A stretch of DNA of 59,469 nt from Streptomyces corallincola (GTDB lineage: Bacteria; Actinomycetota; Actinomycetes; Streptomycetales; Streptomycetaceae): contig NZ_JAHRXF010000040.1 of the NCBI RefSeq assembly GCF_019104725.1, positions 1 to 59,469 of the forward strand, read 5' to 3'. Made by a program: the position numbers and the translations under genes. Of this stretch, positions 57,516-59,469 are shown in pieces (position 1 is the first letter of the stretch; each line of letters starts with the position of its first letter). Below the pieces are notes generated by a model. The model saw only the letters and a list, made by a program, of their open reading frames with translations. It made no database searches and was not told the DNA's origin.

Positions 57516-58736
57516 CTACTTCGGGGTGGCCACGCCGCTCTTGACGGACTTCCACTCACCGTTGGTGACCTGGTACACGGTCAGCTGCTTGTTGGTGGTG
57601 TCACCGAACTCGTCGAACGAGATCTTCCCGGAGATGCCGTCGAAGGAGCTCTTCTGCACGGCGTCCACGACCTGGTTGCGGGCGTCGCTCGGGATCTTGC
57701 CGTCCTTCACGACCTGGCCGACGGCCTTGATGATCGCGGTCGTCGCGTCGTACGCGTACGAGCCGTACGTGCCGTAGTCGCCGGGGTACTTCTTCGCCTT
57801 GTAGGTGTCCACGAAGGTCTTCGCGGCGGGCAGGGTGTCCACGGGGACACCGATGGAGGTCACGAGGTCGCCCTCGGCGGCCTTGCCCGCGGTCTTGATG
57901 TAGGTCGGGGTGAACATGCCGTCGCCGCCGAACAGCGGGATGTTGGCCCCCGCTTCCTTGAGCTGCTTGGTGAGCACCTGCGACTCGTCGTACTGGCCGC
58001 CGTAGTACAGCAGGTCGGCCCCCGACTTCTTGATCTTGGTGGCGAGGGTGGAGAAGTCGCGGTCACCGGTGTTGACGTGGTCGGTGCCGATGACCTGGCC
58101 GCCCTGCTTGACGAACTGCTCCTTGAAGATCTTGGAGAGGCCCGCGCCGTAGGTCTGCTTGTCGTCCACGACGAAGGCCTTCTTCTTCTTGAGGCCGTTC
58201 ACCGCGTAGTCCGCCGCGAACGCGCCCTGCAGGGCGTCGGTGGTCGCGGTGCGGAAGTAGTTCTTGAACGGGCGGGACTTGCTGGTCTGCCAGTCCTTGC
58301 CCTGGGTCAGCTCCGGGGCGGTGTTGGAGGGGGAGATCTCCACCAGGTTCGCCGCCGACAGCACCTGCTGCATCTGCGTGGCCACACCGGAGTTCAGCGG
58401 GCCGACGACGCCGAGGACGTCCTTCTCGGCCACGAACTGCGAGGCGTTCTGCTGGCCGGTGGCCGGGATCGCCTTGTCGTCCAGCGCCTTCACCTTGAAG
58501 GTGACGCCGGGGACGGACTTGTTCTTGTTGGCGTCGTCCACGGCGATCTGCGCGCCGTACTGGATGCCGAGGCCGGTGGCCGAGTTCTGGCCGGTCAGCG
58601 GCGCGTCCACGCCGATGGTCACCGTCACATTGCCGTCGCCGCCCTTGCTGTCGTCGTTGCGGGAGCCGCAGGCGGTGAGAGTCAGAGCCCCGGTGGTCAG
58701 GACGGAGGTAAGAATCACCACAGAACGCTGTCGCAC
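57516..58736 (-). CDS. livK: Branched-chain amino-acid-binding lipoprotein LivK
   Basis: 406 residues: a lipoprotein signal ending in the lipobox LTAC (Cys23), then a type I periplasmic-binding fold with VTVTIGVDAPLTGQNSATG, GVVGPLNSGVATQM and LFGGDGMFTPTYI. Lipidation depends on Lgt, also encoded in this window. GTG 58736 follows AAAGGA. It delivers Leu/Ile/Val or related amino acids to LivHMGF; the exact ligand is not determined. Confidence 0.97.
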   Translation of the reverse strand: MRQRSVVILTSVLTTGALTLTACGSRNDDSKGGDGNVTVTIGVDAPLTGQNSATGLGIQYGAQIAVDDANKNKSVPGVTFKVKALDDKAIPATGQQNASQFVAEKDVLGVVGPLNSGVATQMQQVLSAANLVEISPSNTAPELTQGKDWQTSKSRPFKNYFRTATTDALQGAFAADYAVNGLKKKKAFVVDDKQTYGAGLSKIFKEQFVKQGGQVIGTDHVNTGDRDFSTLATKIKKSGADLLYYGGQYDESQVLTKQLKEAGANIPLFGGDGMFTPTYIKTAGKAAEGDLVTSIGVPVDTLPAAKTFVDTYKAKKYPGDYGTYGSYAYDATTAIIKAVGQVVKDGKIPSDARNQVVDAVQKSSFDGISGKISFDEFGDTTNKQLTVYQVTNGEWKSVKSGVATPK

Positions 58737-59469
58737 AATCGATCCTTTCCGCAGGCGTTGCCGCCCCCTTCAAGGGCCTGGCGCCGTGCCGGTACCGAAC
58801 TCCTGATGGAGCGGTGACTGGCCGTGACTCTAAGCCCGGTTCATTGACCTGGGTATCGCCGTGCGCTCGCTTGTGACTTTCTTGTTATGACGAGATCGCC
58901 GGTGGAGTTCGACCTGTGGGGCTTGCCGCCGTTTCGGTCGAATTCCCCGTCGGTCCACATTCTGAGAATCCGCACTTCCGGTCGGTCAGGGCCAAAACCC
59001 GTACGGAGCCTGGCAGTCGGGGCCCCGCCACCCCCGCGGAGCGCTCCTGGACGCCTCCGCACGCCCGGCGCGGGTGGCAGTACGCATTGCCTGCGCGTTA
59101 CGCAGTGTTACGGCGATGAAGAGAGTGTCCGGATTCCGCAATACCGTGTAATGAGCATCCATTTCCGCGCGTGCAGGTCTGCGGTACCGATATGCGGAGG
59201 GATGAATTCCGAATCGGTGATGGTGCGCTCGTGTGGGTTTGTTCGGTGGGTTATGCGTGGGTAAGGGGACGGTATATGCAGGTCAGATGGGGCGCCGGTC
59301 GGTCGAGTGGGGGTGGGAGTGTCGGCCGGGCGGTGGCGGGGGGCGGGTGCTGGCCCGCCTGGCGGAGTGCGGGTACACGGAAGCGGGTGGGGCTGTCGGG
59401 TGGGCCCGCAGGGTGAGGGCGTGGGCATGCGGAAGCGGGTGGGCCCGCCGGTACGGTCACCGGCGGGCC
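58737..59469. other. 733-bp region upstream of livK, no convincing gene
   Basis: Holds the livK promoter region. The stretch 59090-59270 is relatively AT-rich, with GTTAC direct repeats at 59097-59101 and 59107-59111. Short open frames on both strands have no recognisable protein features. GGAAGCGGGTGGG occurs twice near the right end (about 59381 and 59431). Confidence 0.5.
59442..59469. terminator. Terminator-like hairpin at the right edge
   Basis: Perfect 11-bp stem (59442-59452 with 59459-59469), 6-base loop, cut by the window edge. Likely terminator of a gene outside the window. Confidence 0.55.

Noticed and set aside
58873..58888. GlnR-like site upstream of livK (GTGAC-n6-GTTAT)
   Set aside because: The second half-site is too degenerate and no third half-site follows.
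59171..59416. Short open frame near the right edge
   Set aside because: Gly/Arg/Trp-rich, no ribosome site, no recognisable domain.

Overview
This is a chromosomal core segment of a Streptomyces or very close relative. The evidence is the very high GC content with strongly GC-biased third positions, frequent GTG starts and ATGA/GTGA stop-start overlaps, and a PriA-dependent his/trp region with TrpM. From memory, gene order closely follows the hisD-to-liv stretch of Streptomyces coelicolor. Nothing looks like a phage, insertion sequence, plasmid or CRISPR array.

Layout. 1-3003 (+): end of an unidentified gene, an ABC exporter pair and a DUF2567-like membrane protein. 3095-7262 (-): YbaK-type deacylase, LON-domain protein, a hypothetical protein and a membrane protein. 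7589-13363 (+): his operon hisD-hisC-hisB-(54-aa membrane ORF)-hisH-priA-ridA-hisF. 13389-16488: a large hairpin/operator, an ArsR-like regulator with an MFS exporter, then VOC and TIGR03085-like genes. 16704-23949 (+): hisI-trpE, three small membrane proteins, trpC-trpM-trpB-trpA. PriA (HisA and TrpF activity) links the two pathways. 24068-26020 (+): DsbA-like protein and lgt.

26135-33255 (-) is a compact accessory-looking operon: four consecutive ADP-ribosylglycohydrolase paralogues, a 44-codon remnant of a PfkB/ribokinase gene, a CaiB-type CoA transferase and a CitE-type lyase. A VIT1-type transporter is divergent from it. 34742-40796 (+) is gltBD (glutamate synthase), preceded by two well-formed GlnR-type boxes. 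41040-45051 holds an HExxH/zinc-ribbon protein, chorismate mutase and aminopeptidase N.

45100-48249 holds an exact 64-bp tandem repeat followed by a decarboxylase/N-hydroxylase pair of siderophore (desferrioxamine DesA/DesB) type, without the acyltransferase and synthetase. Then come a Tat-exported 5'-nucleotidase (-), pyruvate kinase (+), tRNA-Leu(CAA) (-), the ANTAR response regulator PdtaR (+), and a complete branched-chain amino-acid ABC operon livK-H-M-G-F (-).

The best candidates for something undescribed are the ADP-ribosylglycohydrolase tetrad, one member of which has lost its metal-ligand motifs, and the orphan DesA/DesB-like pair. Most other genes are conserved housekeeping functions. 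Long open frames antisense to real genes are GC-bias artefacts and were left out.
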